Below are positions 1 to 8,846 of a DNA stretch of 64,000 bases, in pieces. The translations under genes and the position numbers were made by a program. Under the pieces are notes generated by a model. The model did no database searches and had not been told where the DNA came from. It saw nothing but the letters and a program-made list of their open reading frames with translations. Every line of letters begins with the position of its first letter. Position 1 is the stretch's first letter. Source of the DNA: an uncultured Anderseniella sp. (GTDB lineage Bacteria > Pseudomonadota > Alphaproteobacteria > Rhizobiales > Aestuariivirgaceae); contig CANKYU010000003.1 in the NCBI GenBank assembly GCA_947488295.1, forward strand, positions 434,001 through 498,000, written 5' to 3'.

Positions 1-1
1 G

Positions 2-1363
2 CCGCCGGCATCGGCCATCATATTTCTTGCAGCTATCTATTATGGCGCCATGTATGGCGGGGCCATCAGCTCGATCACGCTTGGAATTCCAGGTGCTTCA
101 ACCGCCGTTGCCACCACGTTTGACGGCAGGCCGCTGGCTTTGAGCGGAAGAGCAAGTCTGGCGCTTATCACGGCTGCGATTGCTTCGTTCATCGGTGGAA
201 CAGTGTCAAACGTGCTGTTTACCGCGTTCGCACCGCCACTTGCCTCTGTGGCGCTGAGTTTCGGCAACCCGGAAATTTTCGCCCTCATGCTGCTCGCATT
301 TGCCACGTTTGTGGGGTTGGGCGGGGATGATATTCCCAAGACCGTGTTCTCGATCTGCATTGGCCTCGTGTTTGCGGCGGTAGGCTATGACGAGATATCC
401 GGCGCTCCGCGGCTGATCTTCTTCGACATTTCCGGTTTCCTGCACGGGGTCAACTTCCTGGTGCTGGCCATTGGCGTGTACGGCATCGGTGAGATGCTGT
501 GGACCATCGATTCGACCCGCGGCAAGATCACATCCACGGACGCCAAGATGTCTGTAAAGGGCATCGCGTCAGATGCGAAGGAAGGCATGAAACGCGGCTG
601 GAAAGGCACAGCCATCGGTTCGTTCCTTGGCTTCTTTGTCGGCATTCTGCCGGCTGCCGGTGCCACGCCGGGTTCGCTGATGTCTTATGGCGTAGCCAAG
701 ATGGTGGCCAGGAACCCGAAAGAGTTCGGCAAGGGCCATCCCGGCGGTGTCGCGGCACCCGAGGCGGCCAACAATTCCGCCTCTACCGGATCGATGCTGC
801 CCATGCTGACGCTCGGCATTCCGGGGTCCCCGACAACGGCCATCCTGCTCGGTGGAATGGTCATCTGGGGCCTGACGCCTGGTCCGCGGCTGTTTACCGA
901 TCAAAGTGAGTTTGTGTGGGGGCTTATCGGTTCGTTTTATGTGTCGAACTTCTTCGCACTGGTGATCAACATAGCCTTCATTCCGCTGTTTATCTGGATG
1001 CTGCGCATGCCGTTCACGATTCTGGCTCCGATGATTTTCGTACTGTCGGTGGTCGGTGGCTATGCTGCCACCAAGGACATGCACGACGTCTGGTTGATGC
1101 TTGGTTTCGGCCTTGGCGCGTTCTTCCTGCGTAAGCTCGACTATCCCCTTGCACCCGCCGTGCTGGCTATTGTGCTGGGGCCCATTGCCGAACCGACATT
1201 GCGCCAGTCGCTGCTGTTGTCCTCGGGAGATCCGTCGATCTTTTTCACCCGCGCCATCGCCGGACCGATCACGGTTATCGCCATCATCCTGATACTGCTG
1301 CCGCTGTTCAAGATCATCTGGACGAAAATCAAATCCTCCAGCGCAGAGACGCCTGCGCAGTAG
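2..1363 (+). CDS. tctA: Tripartite tricarboxylate transporter permease, TctA family (5' end missing)
   Basis: Large membrane subunit of a TTT-type secondary transporter, which works with a small TctB subunit and a periplasmic TctC binding protein to import carboxylates. The frame is open from base 2, so the start lies before the window; about 60 residues of the usual ~500 are missing. Family signatures visible are the repeated glycine/proline segments ITLGIPGASTAVATTFDGRPL near the visible N-terminus and LTLGIPGSPTTAILLGGM about 250 residues later, reflecting the internal duplication of TctA. Many hydrophobic segments follow one another to the C-terminus. No tctB or tctC is in view; they are expected upstream. 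The substrate cannot be read from this part. Confidence 0.93.
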   Translation, partial: PPASAIIFLAAIYYGAMYGGAISSITLGIPGASTAVATTFDGRPLALSGRASLALITAAIASFIGGTVSNVLFTAFAPPLASVALSFGNPEIFALMLLAFATFVGLGGDDIPKTVFSICIGLVFAAVGYDEISGAPRLIFFDISGFLHGVNFLVLAIGVYGIGEMLWTIDSTRGKITSTDAKMSVKGIASDAKEGMKRGWKGTAIGSFLGFFVGILPAAGATPGSLMSYGVAKMVARNPKEFGKGHPGGVAAPEAANNSASTGSMLPMLTLGIPGSPTTAILLGGMVIWGLTPGPRLFTDQSEFVWGLIGSFYVSNFFALVINIAFIPLFIWMLRMPFTILAPMIFVLSVVGGYAATKDMHDVWLMLGFGLGAFFLRKLDYPLAPAVLAIVLGPIAEPTLRQSLLLSSGDPSIFFTRAIAGPITVIAIILILLPLFKIIWTKIKSSSAETPAQ

Positions 1364-1367
1364 CAAT

Positions 1368-1390
1368 GGCAGGCCGATATCCGGCCTGCC
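1368..1390 (+). terminator. Candidate stem-loop after tctA
   Basis: A perfect 9-bp stem (GGCAGGCCG at 1368-1376, CGGCCTGCC at 1382-1390) with a 5-base loop begins four bases after the tctA stop. No T-run follows, so this may be an mRNA 3' stabilising hairpin or a weak terminator. Confidence 0.4.
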
Positions 1391-1758
1391 GCACCGCGGC
1401 ACTGTTGTTCCGGCAAACTCTCCCATCATAAGGTCAGGTGCTGCTTGATGCGCGCCTGGCACAGTCGTCGGCGCGGTGAACTGGAAAGAGACCGTTGCGG
1501 CTGCCGGTTTGCATATTGCGTGCGCACGCAGCCGTCCCACCATGTGGAACGAATATATAGTGATTTTCGATTTTATCATTCTTTCAGGTAATGACTTGAA
1601 TATTTAGTCGTTATAATTCAGATAGATATAGATTTGTATAATTCGTTGGGTGAATAACGAGCTGTGTTTCTGCCATATGGTGGAACGAGTCGCTTGTTCG
1701 CGCGCGCGCGCGACGGTAGAACACCCTCATATCCGCTATGGTTTGAAGGGTTTCCACA
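1391..1758. other. Gene-free stretch with AT-rich core and (CG)7 tract
   Basis: No gene is supported here. Bases ~1550-1665 are markedly AT-rich compared with the surroundings and contain two TATAAT hexamers (about 1612 and 1636), neither with a convincing -35 partner. Bases 1699-1712 are an alternating CG tract. The promoter of the downstream reductase is presumably in this stretch. Confidence 0.4.
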
Positions 1759-2781
1759 ATGAAAATATGTATTTACGGCGCAGGTGCGATTGGCGGCTTC
1801 ATGGGGCATGCTTTGGCGACGGTGCCCGGCGTCGAACTGTCATTGATTGCTCGCGGGCCCCACCTCAAGGCCATGCAGGAAAACGGCCTGACCCTTGTGC
1901 GCGGCGATGAAACGGTCTCCGTACCGGTCACGGCGACATCGAACCCGGCGGACCTGGGGCCTCAGGACTATGTGGTCATCGCGCTCAAGAGCCATCAGGC
2001 CTGGCAATCTGCTGAAAGCATCAAACCGCTGTTGGGTCCCAACACGGCGGTTGTTACGTGCCAGAACGGCGTGCCTTGGTGGTACTTTCACAAGCTCCCG
2101 GGAGCATTTGAAGGCAGCAAACTGGACGCGGTTGATCGCGATGATCGGCAGTGGACTGCTTTTGGGCCGGGCCGGGCCATCGGATGCGTGGTCTATCCGG
2201 CAACCGAAATCGTTGAGCCGGGGGTGATCAAGCATGTTTATGGGGACAAGTTTTCGATCGGCGAACCAGATGGCACCGTGTCGCCGCGTTGTCAGGCCCT
2301 GTCCAGGGCAATGGAGCAGGGCGGCCTTCGCGCGCCGGTCCTGGAAGACATCCGGTCTGAAATCTGGCTCAAATTGTGGGGCAATCTGTGTTTCAACCCG
2401 ATTTCAGCCCTGACCGGTGCTACTCTGGATGTGGTCGCGACCGAACCGGGTACCCGCGCGCTGGCGAAATCCATGATGTTGGAAGCGCAGACACTGGCGG
2501 AAAAGCTGGGAGCCAGCTTCCGGGTCGATGTCGAGCGCCGCATCAATGGTGCTGCCGGAGTGGGTGCTCACCGCACCTCCATGCTACAGGACCTCGAGGC
2601 CGGCAAAGCCATGGAAATAGACGCCCTGGTCACTGCTGTTCAGGAGATGGGCCGCATTGCAGGCGTTGCGACACCGGCAATTGATGGCGTGCTGGCTCTG
2701 GTGCAGCAGCTTGCTGAAGGTCGCGGCCTTTATCCGACCTATCCGGTCGAAAACGGCGATAACCTGGCCAAGACCGCTTAA
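1759..2781 (+). CDS. Ketopantoate reductase-family oxidoreductase (PanE/ApbA-like)
   Basis: NADP-dependent reductase of the 2-dehydropantoate 2-reductase family, 340 aa. The N-terminal Rossmann motif GAGAIGG is at residues 7-13, and the catalytic-lysine region (EIWLKLWGN) puts Lys205 and Asn209 where the family places its active-site residues; the C-terminal helical ApbA_C domain follows. An AAGGG ribosome site precedes the ATG. Length exceeds the ~300 aa of E. coli PanE, with an extra segment around residues 110-135. Members of this larger subgroup often occur beside catabolic or transport genes rather than in pantothenate synthesis, so a true PanE role is not assumed. It stands alone between two intergenic gaps. 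Confidence 0.85.
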   Translation: MKICIYGAGAIGGFMGHALATVPGVELSLIARGPHLKAMQENGLTLVRGDETVSVPVTATSNPADLGPQDYVVIALKSHQAWQSAESIKPLLGPNTAVVTCQNGVPWWYFHKLPGAFEGSKLDAVDRDDRQWTAFGPGRAIGCVVYPATEIVEPGVIKHVYGDKFSIGEPDGTVSPRCQALSRAMEQGGLRAPVLEDIRSEIWLKLWGNLCFNPISALTGATLDVVATEPGTRALAKSMMLEAQTLAEKLGASFRVDVERRINGAAGVGAHRTSMLQDLEAGKAMEIDALVTAVQEMGRIAGVATPAIDGVLALVQQLAEGRGLYPTYPVENGDNLAKTA

Positions 2782-2893
2782 ACGGAATAATCTGCCCGAT
2801 CCACTTCCGGTTGCACTTATGACTTGATGTTTCGGTCCGGTTGCGGCGAAACTGCGACAAACGGGTTAGTGAGTGCGATAAAGGATTTGAACC

Positions 2894-3769
2894 ATGCGGC
2901 TGGACGATGAACAGGCGAGTTCCAATGTGGAAGACCGCAGGGGCCAGCGCGGACGCCGCGGCGGGTTTCGTATCCCCATGGGCAGGCGCGGCGGCGGTGG
3001 CATCGGGATTGGAACCATAATCATCCTGGGAATTCTGTGGTTGGTGTTCGGTGTCAACCCGCTGGAAATGCTGGGTGGCGGCGGTCTCCAGCAGCAGACG
3101 CAGCAGGCACCCCAGACGCAACAGCAACAGGGAGCACCGGCCGCGAACGATGAAATGGGCAAGTTCGCCAGCAAGGTCCTGTCAACAACCGAACGCACCT
3201 GGGCCCGGATATTCAAGGAGAACAACCGTACGTACGAAGAGCCGCGCATGGTGCTGTTTTCCGGCTATGTGCAATCGGCCTGTGGTGCCGCCCAGTCGGC
3301 AATGGGGCCTTTTTACTGCCCGCGCGACAAGAAAATTTACATCGATCTCAGTTTCTTCCGTGACATGAGTTCGCGTCTCGGCGCATCCGGCGATTTTGCC
3401 CATGCATATGTTATCGCCCACGAGGTCGGTCATCATGTTCAGACCCTGCTGGGTATCGCGGAAAAGGTGACGGCCGCGCGTCTGCGCTCGTCAAAAACCG
3501 AAGCCAACCGCCTGTCGGTCCGCATGGAATTGCAGGCGGACTGTCTGGCCGGTGTGTGGGCACGCGACAATCAGAATATTCTGGAGCAGGGGGACATCGA
3601 AGAAGGCATCAATGCTGCAAGCGCCATCGGCGACGACCGCCTGCAAAAGCGCAGCCAGGGCTATGTTGTCCCGGAAAGCTTTACCCATGGTACGTCTGCC
3701 CAGCGGGTCGAATGGTTCAAACGCGGCATTCAGACCGGTGATATCAGCCAGTGTGACACGTTCGGTTGA
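2894..3769 (+). CDS. Neutral zinc metallopeptidase, YpfJ/KPN_02809 family
   Basis: 291 aa putative metalloprotease. After a basic, arginine- and glycine-rich N-terminus comes one hydrophobic segment (about residues 36-53), then a glutamine-rich linker, then the conserved domain. The zinc site is HEVGHH at residues 176-181, preceded by the segment ACGAAQSAMGPFYCPRD typical of this family. The single membrane anchor and downstream catalytic domain suggest a periplasm-facing enzyme. An AAGGA ribosome site lies upstream. Substrates of this family are not established. The poly-Gln linker is low-complexity coding sequence, not a mobile repeat. Confidence 0.9.
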   Translation: MRLDDEQASSNVEDRRGQRGRRGGFRIPMGRRGGGGIGIGTIIILGILWLVFGVNPLEMLGGGGLQQQTQQAPQTQQQQGAPAANDEMGKFASKVLSTTERTWARIFKENNRTYEEPRMVLFSGYVQSACGAAQSAMGPFYCPRDKKIYIDLSFFRDMSSRLGASGDFAHAYVIAHEVGHHVQTLLGIAEKVTAARLRSSKTEANRLSVRMELQADCLAGVWARDNQNILEQGDIEEGINAASAIGDDRLQKRSQGYVVPESFTHGTSAQRVEWFKRGIQTGDISQCDTFG

Positions 3770-3828
3770 GCGGCGGCTGCCGGGGGCCGGATTGACATAA
3801 TCTTCATTGGAATTGGGCTGTCTGGCAG

Positions 3829-4803
3829 ATGACATCTTCACCCCCCTCTCAATCGGTGCTTGCTTCGGCGGCGCGCAGCGTCGTGGTAAGGCGCAGAATT
3901 TGCGACCACGTCATCAACACGCCGTTGCTGCAGTCATGTACGGCATTGCCGGACAAGACAGGCCTCTATTTCAAGACGGAGAATTTTCAGACCACCGGCT
4001 CCTTCAAGCTCAGGGGCGCGATGGCCAAGCTCACATCGCTGCCACCCGAGCGGCCGTTGATAACCGCCTCATCGGGCAATCACGGTATTGCCTGCTCGCA
4101 TGCCGCACAGATCACCGGCCACAAATTGACGGTGGTGCTGCCGGAAACCGTGGCGCCGGCAAAACTGGCCAAAGTCAAAAGCTTTGGTACCGAGGTCATC
4201 CTGCATGGTGCCGAGTCGGGTCTTGCGGAGACCCATGCCCGATCATTGGCCGCCGGCGGCGAGTTTGTTTACGTCTCACCCTATAATGATACAGAAGTCA
4301 TAGCCGGTCAGGGCTCTATCGGGCTCGAACTTCTCGAACAACTGCCACACATCGATAACGTGTTTATCGCGATGGGCGGAGGCGGCCTTGTTTCGGGTAT
4401 AGGGTCAGTGCTCAAGTCGCATCTGCCCGGATGCCGCATCATTGGGGTCAGTGCGACAAACTCGGCCGCACTTGCGGCGTCGATGGCAGCCGGGCGCATA
4501 GTCGAAACCGAACACATCGACACGCTCGCAGACGGTATCGCGGGCGGTGTTGATGAAGACGCAGTAACGCTCGCGCTGGCAACGGAGGTGATTGATCGGG
4601 TGGTGCACTGCAGTGAAGCCGAAATTGTTTCGGCTCTCGGAACACTGGCCTGGACCGAGAAGCAACTGGTGGAAGGGGCCGCAGGTCTTGCCCTGGCAGG
4701 CTATCTGGCAGACCAGCAGGAATATGCCGGCCAGACCAATGTCGTGCTGTTGTGCGGTGCCAACTTCGACAAGGCCGCTCTGCTGCAAGCCATTTCCTGC
4801 TGA
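3829..4803 (+). CDS. PLP-dependent threonine/serine dehydratase-like enzyme
   Basis: 324 aa fold-type II PLP enzyme of the threonine dehydratase/serine racemase group. The Schiff-base lysine is Lys60 in the motif GSFKLRGA, SSGNHG follows at about residue 85, and the phosphate-binding glycine loop (MGGGGLVSG) is near residue 182. There is no C-terminal ACT regulatory domain, so this is the short catabolic type rather than biosynthetic IlvA. Close family members include threonine dehydratases, serine racemases and the EutB dehydratase of hydroxyectoine use; which applies here cannot be decided. Ribosome site is weak (GGCAG close to the ATG). It converges on the small glycine-rich gene downstream. 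Confidence 0.85.
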   Translation: MTSSPPSQSVLASAARSVVVRRRICDHVINTPLLQSCTALPDKTGLYFKTENFQTTGSFKLRGAMAKLTSLPPERPLITASSGNHGIACSHAAQITGHKLTVVLPETVAPAKLAKVKSFGTEVILHGAESGLAETHARSLAAGGEFVYVSPYNDTEVIAGQGSIGLELLEQLPHIDNVFIAMGGGGLVSGIGSVLKSHLPGCRIIGVSATNSAALAASMAAGRIVETEHIDTLADGIAGGVDEDAVTLALATEVIDRVVHCSEAEIVSALGTLAWTEKQLVEGAAGLALAGYLADQQEYAGQTNVVLLCGANFDKAALLQAISC

Positions 4804-4843
4804 TCGAACCTTTTAAACCGGAATTCTATGGATGGCATCCAGA

Positions 4844-4871
4844 GGGTGCCGGCCTCGACAGCTCGGCACCC
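4844..4871. terminator. Stem-loop between convergent genes
   Basis: Perfect 8-bp stem GGGTGCCG (4844-4851) / CGGCACCC (4864-4871) with a 12-base loop, placed between the ends of two convergent genes. It could serve both strands but lacks a T-run on either side. Confidence 0.4.
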
Positions 4872-4900
4872 CCCGGTCAAGCTATGCGTCAGCGAGACAG

Positions 4901-5191
4901 TCAGCCCATCATCTTGTTTTTGATCATGCCGACAATAGTCTGGACGATGAGACCGCCAACACCGCCGCCAACGAGTTGGCCCGCGAGTGCGCCGATGTCC
5001 ATGCCGCCTCCCGCGTCACCGCCTGCAGCACCCAGCAATCCGCCAAGCAGCGAACCGCCGCCGACACCACCGACTGCGCCGGCAATCAGATTGCCGATCT
5101 GGCCCATGTCACCACCCTTGATGAACTTGCCACCGGCTGTACCACCTGCAGCACCGCCAACGGCCTGTACGATAAGTGAGGTTAGATCCAT
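4901..5191 (-). CDS. Glycine-zipper small protein, conserved hypothetical
   Basis: 96 aa, very glycine- and alanine-rich, with repeated GxxxG-type stretches alternating with hydrophobic residues (AVGGAAGG, AGAVGGVGGG, LLGGLLGAAGG) and a lysine-rich end. Such glycine zippers favour membrane-associated helix packing or oligomerisation. The start was set at ATG 5191 rather than a start further upstream because a strong GGAGGG ribosome site lies eight bases before it. Similar short proteins beginning with MD-(hydrophobic)-Q are common in Proteobacteria with unknown function. It has no obvious operon partner and its mRNA end meets the hairpin at 4844-4871. Confidence 0.75.
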   Translation of the reverse strand: MDLTSLIVQAVGGAAGGTAGGKFIKGGDMGQIGNLIAGAVGGVGGGSLLGGLLGAAGGDAGGGMDIGALAGQLVGGGVGGLIVQTIVGMIKNKMMG

Positions 5192-5638
5192 CGCTATTCC
5201 CTCCGATTGGATACCCTTGAAGCGGATCATCATGTCCGCCGCTCCACGAGCCTAGCCAGCTCCGGTCATTCGGCAAGGTCTTTTTCAACCTGTCGTGGAA
5301 AGTCTCAATTTGAAAACCACGAAAAGTTGTTCTGGCATCGGCACTCCGGATGGTTTTCGCGGGCTGCGAAATTCCGGGTCAGATCATGGGAAATCCCGGA
5401 ATGAAGCGGAAATATCATTGTGTTTCAGCGAGTTGGCGGAGCTGTTAACCATGCTCATAAGGCCGCAATTGTGACACTAAATCCGCATGATGTCGTAGCT
5501 TTTGGACAATACGTTAATTCAATAGTTACCATACGGGCACATACTGATCTCAGCGAAAATTTTTCAGAGTTGAGCACGGCAAAGCCCGAATCTGCGCTCT
5601 GTCGCGTTCAGTTGAGTTAGTTGTCCAAGGGGTATTCC
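5192..5638. other. 447-bp gap without supported gene; contains an 8-bp dyad
   Basis: No coding region with a ribosome site or family match is visible. A perfect inverted repeat ATTCCGGG (5371-5378) / CCCGGAAT (5395-5402) with a 16-base loop sits in the middle. The stretch 5455-5560 is AT-richer than the flanks and probably holds the promoter of the secreted protein that starts at 5639. An unannotated small RNA is possible but not shown. Confidence 0.35.
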
Positions 5639-6079
5639 ATGAAAAAGCTGATTATTACTTTTGCCGCAACCATGCTTGCGTTACCGTTCGCAGGCATCGC
5701 GCAGGCAGAACAACCCTCCGGTGTACCGGCAGACGAGCTTGCAATGGAATCCGATGCGCTCGAAGGCCTCTTTCCCGGGCATTATGAAGCGCGTGTCGCA
5801 GGTGGTTATCGGCTGCTGATTTCAGCGAAGGATGACGGCACCATGCTGGGCCGGGCGTTCGGCAAGGAAGATAAGGGCGTTTGGGTCGTCAAGGACGAAG
5901 AACTGTGCATCGCATGGCGCTCATGGACCCGCGGCAAATACAAATGCGGCGCCATCACCCAGAACGGTGACTGGTTCGTGGCCACCAACAGCGAGAATGG
6001 CGAGACCATGAAGTTCAAGGCCATCAACAAACGCGATGTGTACACAGCGCGGGTAGGGCGCCGGGCCTCCAAGGACTAG
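5639..6079 (+). CDS. Small secreted protein, hypothetical
   Basis: 146 aa with a clear Sec signal peptide: MKK start, hydrophobic core to about residue 18, and AQA cleavage signal at residues 21-23. The mature part has a pattern of beta-strand-like segments (HYEARVAGGYRLLISAKDDG, then a second half with WVVKDEELCIAW and KYKCGAI) with two cysteines that could form a disulfide in the periplasm. ATG 5639 is chosen over an upstream TTG because AAGGGG lies directly in front of it. No function is recognised. An intrinsic terminator follows the gene. Confidence 0.8.
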   Translation: MKKLIITFAATMLALPFAGIAQAEQPSGVPADELAMESDALEGLFPGHYEARVAGGYRLLISAKDDGTMLGRAFGKEDKGVWVVKDEELCIAWRSWTRGKYKCGAITQNGDWFVATNSENGETMKFKAINKRDVYTARVGRRASKD

Positions 6080-6106
6080 AAGCACTCACAGGTTTACAGA
6101 TTCAAA

Positions 6107-6137
6107 CGCGGCATTCCTCAGGAGTGCCGCGTTTTCT
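6107..6137. terminator. Intrinsic terminator, probably bidirectional
   Basis: 11-bp stem (6107-6117 with 6121-6131, one G-T pair), 3-base loop and a TTTTCTGTT run on the plus strand. It ends the secreted-protein transcript and lies just past the 3' end of queF, where the opposite strand also has a short T-run. Confidence 0.75.
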
Positions 6138-6153
6138 GTTGGTGCATCCTTAC

Positions 6154-6612
6154 CTATCCTCGACCACGATAAGGCGGCACCCCCTGGTCCGGCAGCCAGA
6201 GGCCCTTTGGCGGCTCGCCGCTTTGCCAGAAAACATCGATTGGAATGCCGCCGCGCGGATACCAGTACCCACCGATGCGCAGCCATTTGGGTGTCAACAG
6301 GTCCACGAGATCGCGGCCAACCCGCACCGTGCAGTCTTCATGGAAAGCGCCGTGATTCCTGAATGAACCGAGGTACAGTTTCAGCGACTTGGACTCGACG
6401 ATCCAGTCCTGCGGTACGTAGTCTATTACCAGATGGGCGAAGTCCGGCTGTCCGGTAACCGGACAGATTGAAGTGAATTCCGGCACCGCAAACCGCACCA
6501 GATAATCGGTGTCCTGATGTGGCGCAGGCACGCGTTCCATCGTGGCCTCATCCGGTGAGCCGGGCAGGGCACTGTCCGCGCCCAGTTGCGTGAGTGTGGT
6601 TGTGTCAGACAT
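6154..6612 (-). CDS. queF: NADPH-dependent 7-cyano-7-deazaguanine (preQ0) reductase
   Basis: Reduces the nitrile preQ0 to the amine preQ1, the last free-base step of queuosine tRNA modification. 152 aa, the single-domain (type I) form. The nucleophilic cysteine is Cys50 in [11 protein letters not shown] with the catalytic Asp at 57; the QueF signature [15 protein letters not shown] lies at 73-87 and the NADPH/substrate-binding HE pair at 91-92. It is the last gene of a minus-strand run after an aminotransferase (37-bp gap), but queuosine synthesis has no evident link to those genes. No other queuosine gene is in the window. Confidence 0.95.
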   Translation of the reverse strand: MSDTTTLTQLGADSALPGSPDEATMERVPAPHQDTDYLVRFAVPEFTSICPVTGQPDFAHLVIDYVPQDWIVESKSLKLYLGSFRNHGAFHEDCTVRVGRDLVDLLTPKWLRIGGYWYPRGGIPIDVFWQSGEPPKGLWLPDQGVPPYRGRG

Positions 6613-6649
6613 TGGAGTTAGGGCTCTTTCCTTTTGGACCGAAAAGGCT

Positions 6650-7990
6650 CTAGGCAGCCTTGCTGGCGGTCAGCGCGCCATTGATGGCGCTGTCGAGTTT
6701 GTCGACAAGTTCAGCCACATGGCTCTCGTCAATGATGTAAGGCGGTGCGATCAGGACGTGATCGCCGGCCTGCCCGTCAACCGTGCCGCCCATCGGATAA
6801 ACCATCAGACCTCCGGCCAGCGCGCGCTTCTTGATGTCGGCGTGCAGTTTGAGAGCCGGGTCAAACGGTTCCTTGCTGTCCTTGTCGGCAACCAGCTCGA
6901 CGCCCTGGAACAATCCGCGGCCGCGTATGTCGCCGACATGCGGGTGCTGGCCGAAGCGGGCTTCCAGAGCGGCCATCAGCTTGCCGCCCATTGCATTGAC
7001 ATTGCCGAGCAGGTCGTTGCGTTCGATTTCCTGCAGCACGGCGACGCCGGCCGCGCAAGCTGCCGGATGGCCAAGATAGGTATGGCCATGCTGGAAGAAA
7101 CCGGATCCGCCTTCGATTGCCGAATAGATTTCCGCAGAGCACAGCATGGCGCCAATGGGTTGAATACCTGCGCCCAGACCCTTGGCGATACACACCATGT
7201 CGGGTGCCACATCGTCGTGTTCCGAGGCAAACAGGGTGCCGCACCGGCCCATGCCGCACATCACTTCATCCAGGATCAACAGAACGCCATACTTGTCGCA
7301 GATTTCCCGGACGCGCTTGAAGTAGCCGGCCTCTGCTGCGACAGCGCCGAGTGTGGCGCCCACGACCGGCTCGGCAATGAACGCTGCGACGCTGTCTTCG
7401 CCGAGTTCCAGGATCTTGTCCTCGAGCTGGTTGGCCATGCGCAGGCCATAGGCTTCAGGCGTTTCACCGGCCTGCGCCCAGCGCCAGAAATAGCAGGCAT
7501 CGATGTGATGCATGGCTGCGGTCAGGAAGGGTTCGAACTGTTTTCGGCGCCAGCGGTTGCCGCCGGCTGCCAGTGCACCCAGAGTATTGCCGTGATAACT
7601 CTGCCAGCGTGCAATCACATGCCGCCGGTCGGGTTCGCCTTTCTCCAGAAAGTATTGCCGGGCCAGTTTCATCGAGGCTTCGGTGGCTTCCGATCCGCCG
7701 GAGACGAAATAGACCCGGTCGATACCTTTCGGCGCCCGTTCTATAAGCATGTCGGCCAGTTGTTCGGCAGGCTCTGAGGTGAAGAAGCTGGTATGCGCCC
7801 ACGCCATGTTATCCAGTTGCGTCTTTACCGCCTCGCGAACCACTTCGTTGGAATGGCCGAGGCATGACACGGCTGCACCGCCACACCCGTCCAGGTACCG
7901 CTTGCCGTCGGCATCGATGATGTAGGGGCCATCACCTGCAACTGCAGTGGCCAGTTTGGACTTGGTGTGCCGTGGGAAGACGTGGGACAT
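6650..7990 (-). CDS. Class III aminotransferase (PLP-dependent, aspartate aminotransferase family)
   Basis: 446 aa omega-type transaminase. The PLP lysine is Lys270 in CIAKGLGAG, the cofactor-binding Asp is 241 in [10 protein letters not shown], and the SGGSEATE phosphate-binding segment is at 97-104. The gene starts 14 bp after the DUF849 gene and is very likely co-transcribed with it and with pcaGH. Relatives include beta-alanine/omega-amino acid:pyruvate transaminases and diaminobutyrate or taurine transaminases. Given its neighbour, a role converting a beta-amino acid to a beta-keto acid is a reasonable inference, not a demonstrated one. Confidence 0.88.
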   Translation of the reverse strand: MSHVFPRHTKSKLATAVAGDGPYIIDADGKRYLDGCGGAAVSCLGHSNEVVREAVKTQLDNMAWAHTSFFTSEPAEQLADMLIERAPKGIDRVYFVSGGSEATEASMKLARQYFLEKGEPDRRHVIARWQSYHGNTLGALAAGGNRWRRKQFEPFLTAAMHHIDACYFWRWAQAGETPEAYGLRMANQLEDKILELGEDSVAAFIAEPVVGATLGAVAAEAGYFKRVREICDKYGVLLILDEVMCGMGRCGTLFASEHDDVAPDMVCIAKGLGAGIQPIGAMLCSAEIYSAIEGGSGFFQHGHTYLGHPAACAAGVAVLQEIERNDLLGNVNAMGGKLMAALEARFGQHPHVGDIRGRGLFQGVELVADKDSKEPFDPALKLHADIKKRALAGGLMVYPMGGTVDGQAGDHVLIAPPYIIDESHVAELVDKLDSAINGALTASKAA

Positions 7991-8004
7991 CAGAAGTATC
8001 TTTC

Positions 8005-8838
8005 TTAAGCCGCCAAAGGGAGTTGCAGGATATCACGCGCCTGCTGCCAGCTGGCGACGGGTCGCTCATGTTTGTGGCACAGTTCAACTGCCCGTTTTAC
8101 CAGTGCCGAATTGGACGGTGCCAGCGTGTTGCGGTCAAGCCGCACATTGTCTTCAAGCCCGGTCCGGACATGGCCGCCGGCTGCGATGCACCAGTCATTC
8201 AGCACGATCTGGTTTTGCGCAATGCCTGCGCCACACCACTGCGCGTCAGGTGCCAGCCGGTTCAGTGTTTTCACATAGAAGTCGAAAACCTCTTTGTCGA
8301 CCGGCATGGCGTTTTTGACCCCCATGACGAACTGGACATACAACGGTCCCTTCAACCGGCCATCTTCCGCCATTTTCACGGCCTGGAAAACATGGCTGAG
8401 ATCAAAGGCTTCAATCTCGGGCTTGATGCCATGTTTCAACATCTCACCGGCCAGCCAGTCCACCAGATCAGGCGAATTCTCATAGACCCGCGTTGGAAAA
8501 TTGTTGGAGCCGACAGTCAGGGATGCCATGTCCGGTTTCAGCGGCAGCATGCCGCCGCGTTCATGGCCCGCGCCGGAACGGCCGCCGGTTGAATACTGGA
8601 TGATCATGCCCGGGCAGTGCTTGCGCAGGCCCTCGCCGAGGCGGGCGAACTTGTCCGGATCAGAGGTCGGGGTCTCGTCGTCATTGCGCACGTGGCAATG
8701 GGCGATGGACGCACCAGCCTCGAAAGCCTCGTGGGTGCTCTCGATCTGTTCAGTGATGGTAATCGGCACGGCAGGGTTTGCCGCCTTGGTCGGCACGGAC
8801 CCGGTAATGGCAACACATATAATGCATGGATCGGACAT
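8005..8838 (-). CDS. Beta-keto acid cleavage enzyme (BKACE, DUF849 family)
   Basis: 277 aa member of the family founded by 3-keto-5-aminohexanoate cleavage enzyme, which condenses a beta-keto acid with acetyl-CoA to give acetoacetate and a shorter acyl-CoA. Metal-binding HCHVRND gives His47 and His49, TGGRSG is at 84-89, and the GLEDN motif is in the last third. Start at ATG 8838 is supported by GAGGAAA immediately upstream, eight bases after the pcaG stop. Family substrates vary (beta-ketoglutarate, dehydrocarnitine and others), so specificity is open. Position directly after pcaHG makes an aromatic-derived beta-keto acid worth considering. Confidence 0.9.
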   Translation of the reverse strand: MSDPCIICVAITGSVPTKAANPAVPITITEQIESTHEAFEAGASIAHCHVRNDDETPTSDPDKFARLGEGLRKHCPGMIIQYSTGGRSGAGHERGGMLPLKPDMASLTVGSNNFPTRVYENSPDLVDWLAGEMLKHGIKPEIEAFDLSHVFQAVKMAEDGRLKGPLYVQFVMGVKNAMPVDKEVFDFYVKTLNRLAPDAQWCGAGIAQNQIVLNDWCIAAGGHVRTGLEDNVRLDRNTLAPSNSALVKRAVELCHKHERPVASWQQARDILQLPLAA

Positions 8839-8846
8839 AGGTTTCC

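Noticed and set aside
1544..1688. Two copies of GTGGAACGA as possible IclR-type operators
   Set aside because: A 9-base direct repeat within ~400 bp is expected by chance about one time in three, and no inverted arms accompany it.
3085..3135. CAG/CAA-rich tract resembling a simple repeat
   Set aside because: It encodes the glutamine-rich linker of the metallopeptidase in frame; same for the Pro/Gln tract at 29400-29520 in the lipoprotein.
6542..7777. 411-codon open frame on the plus strand
   Set aside because: It is fully antisense to the class III aminotransferase, whose PLP motifs are intact; no ribosome site or family features. High-GC shadow frame.
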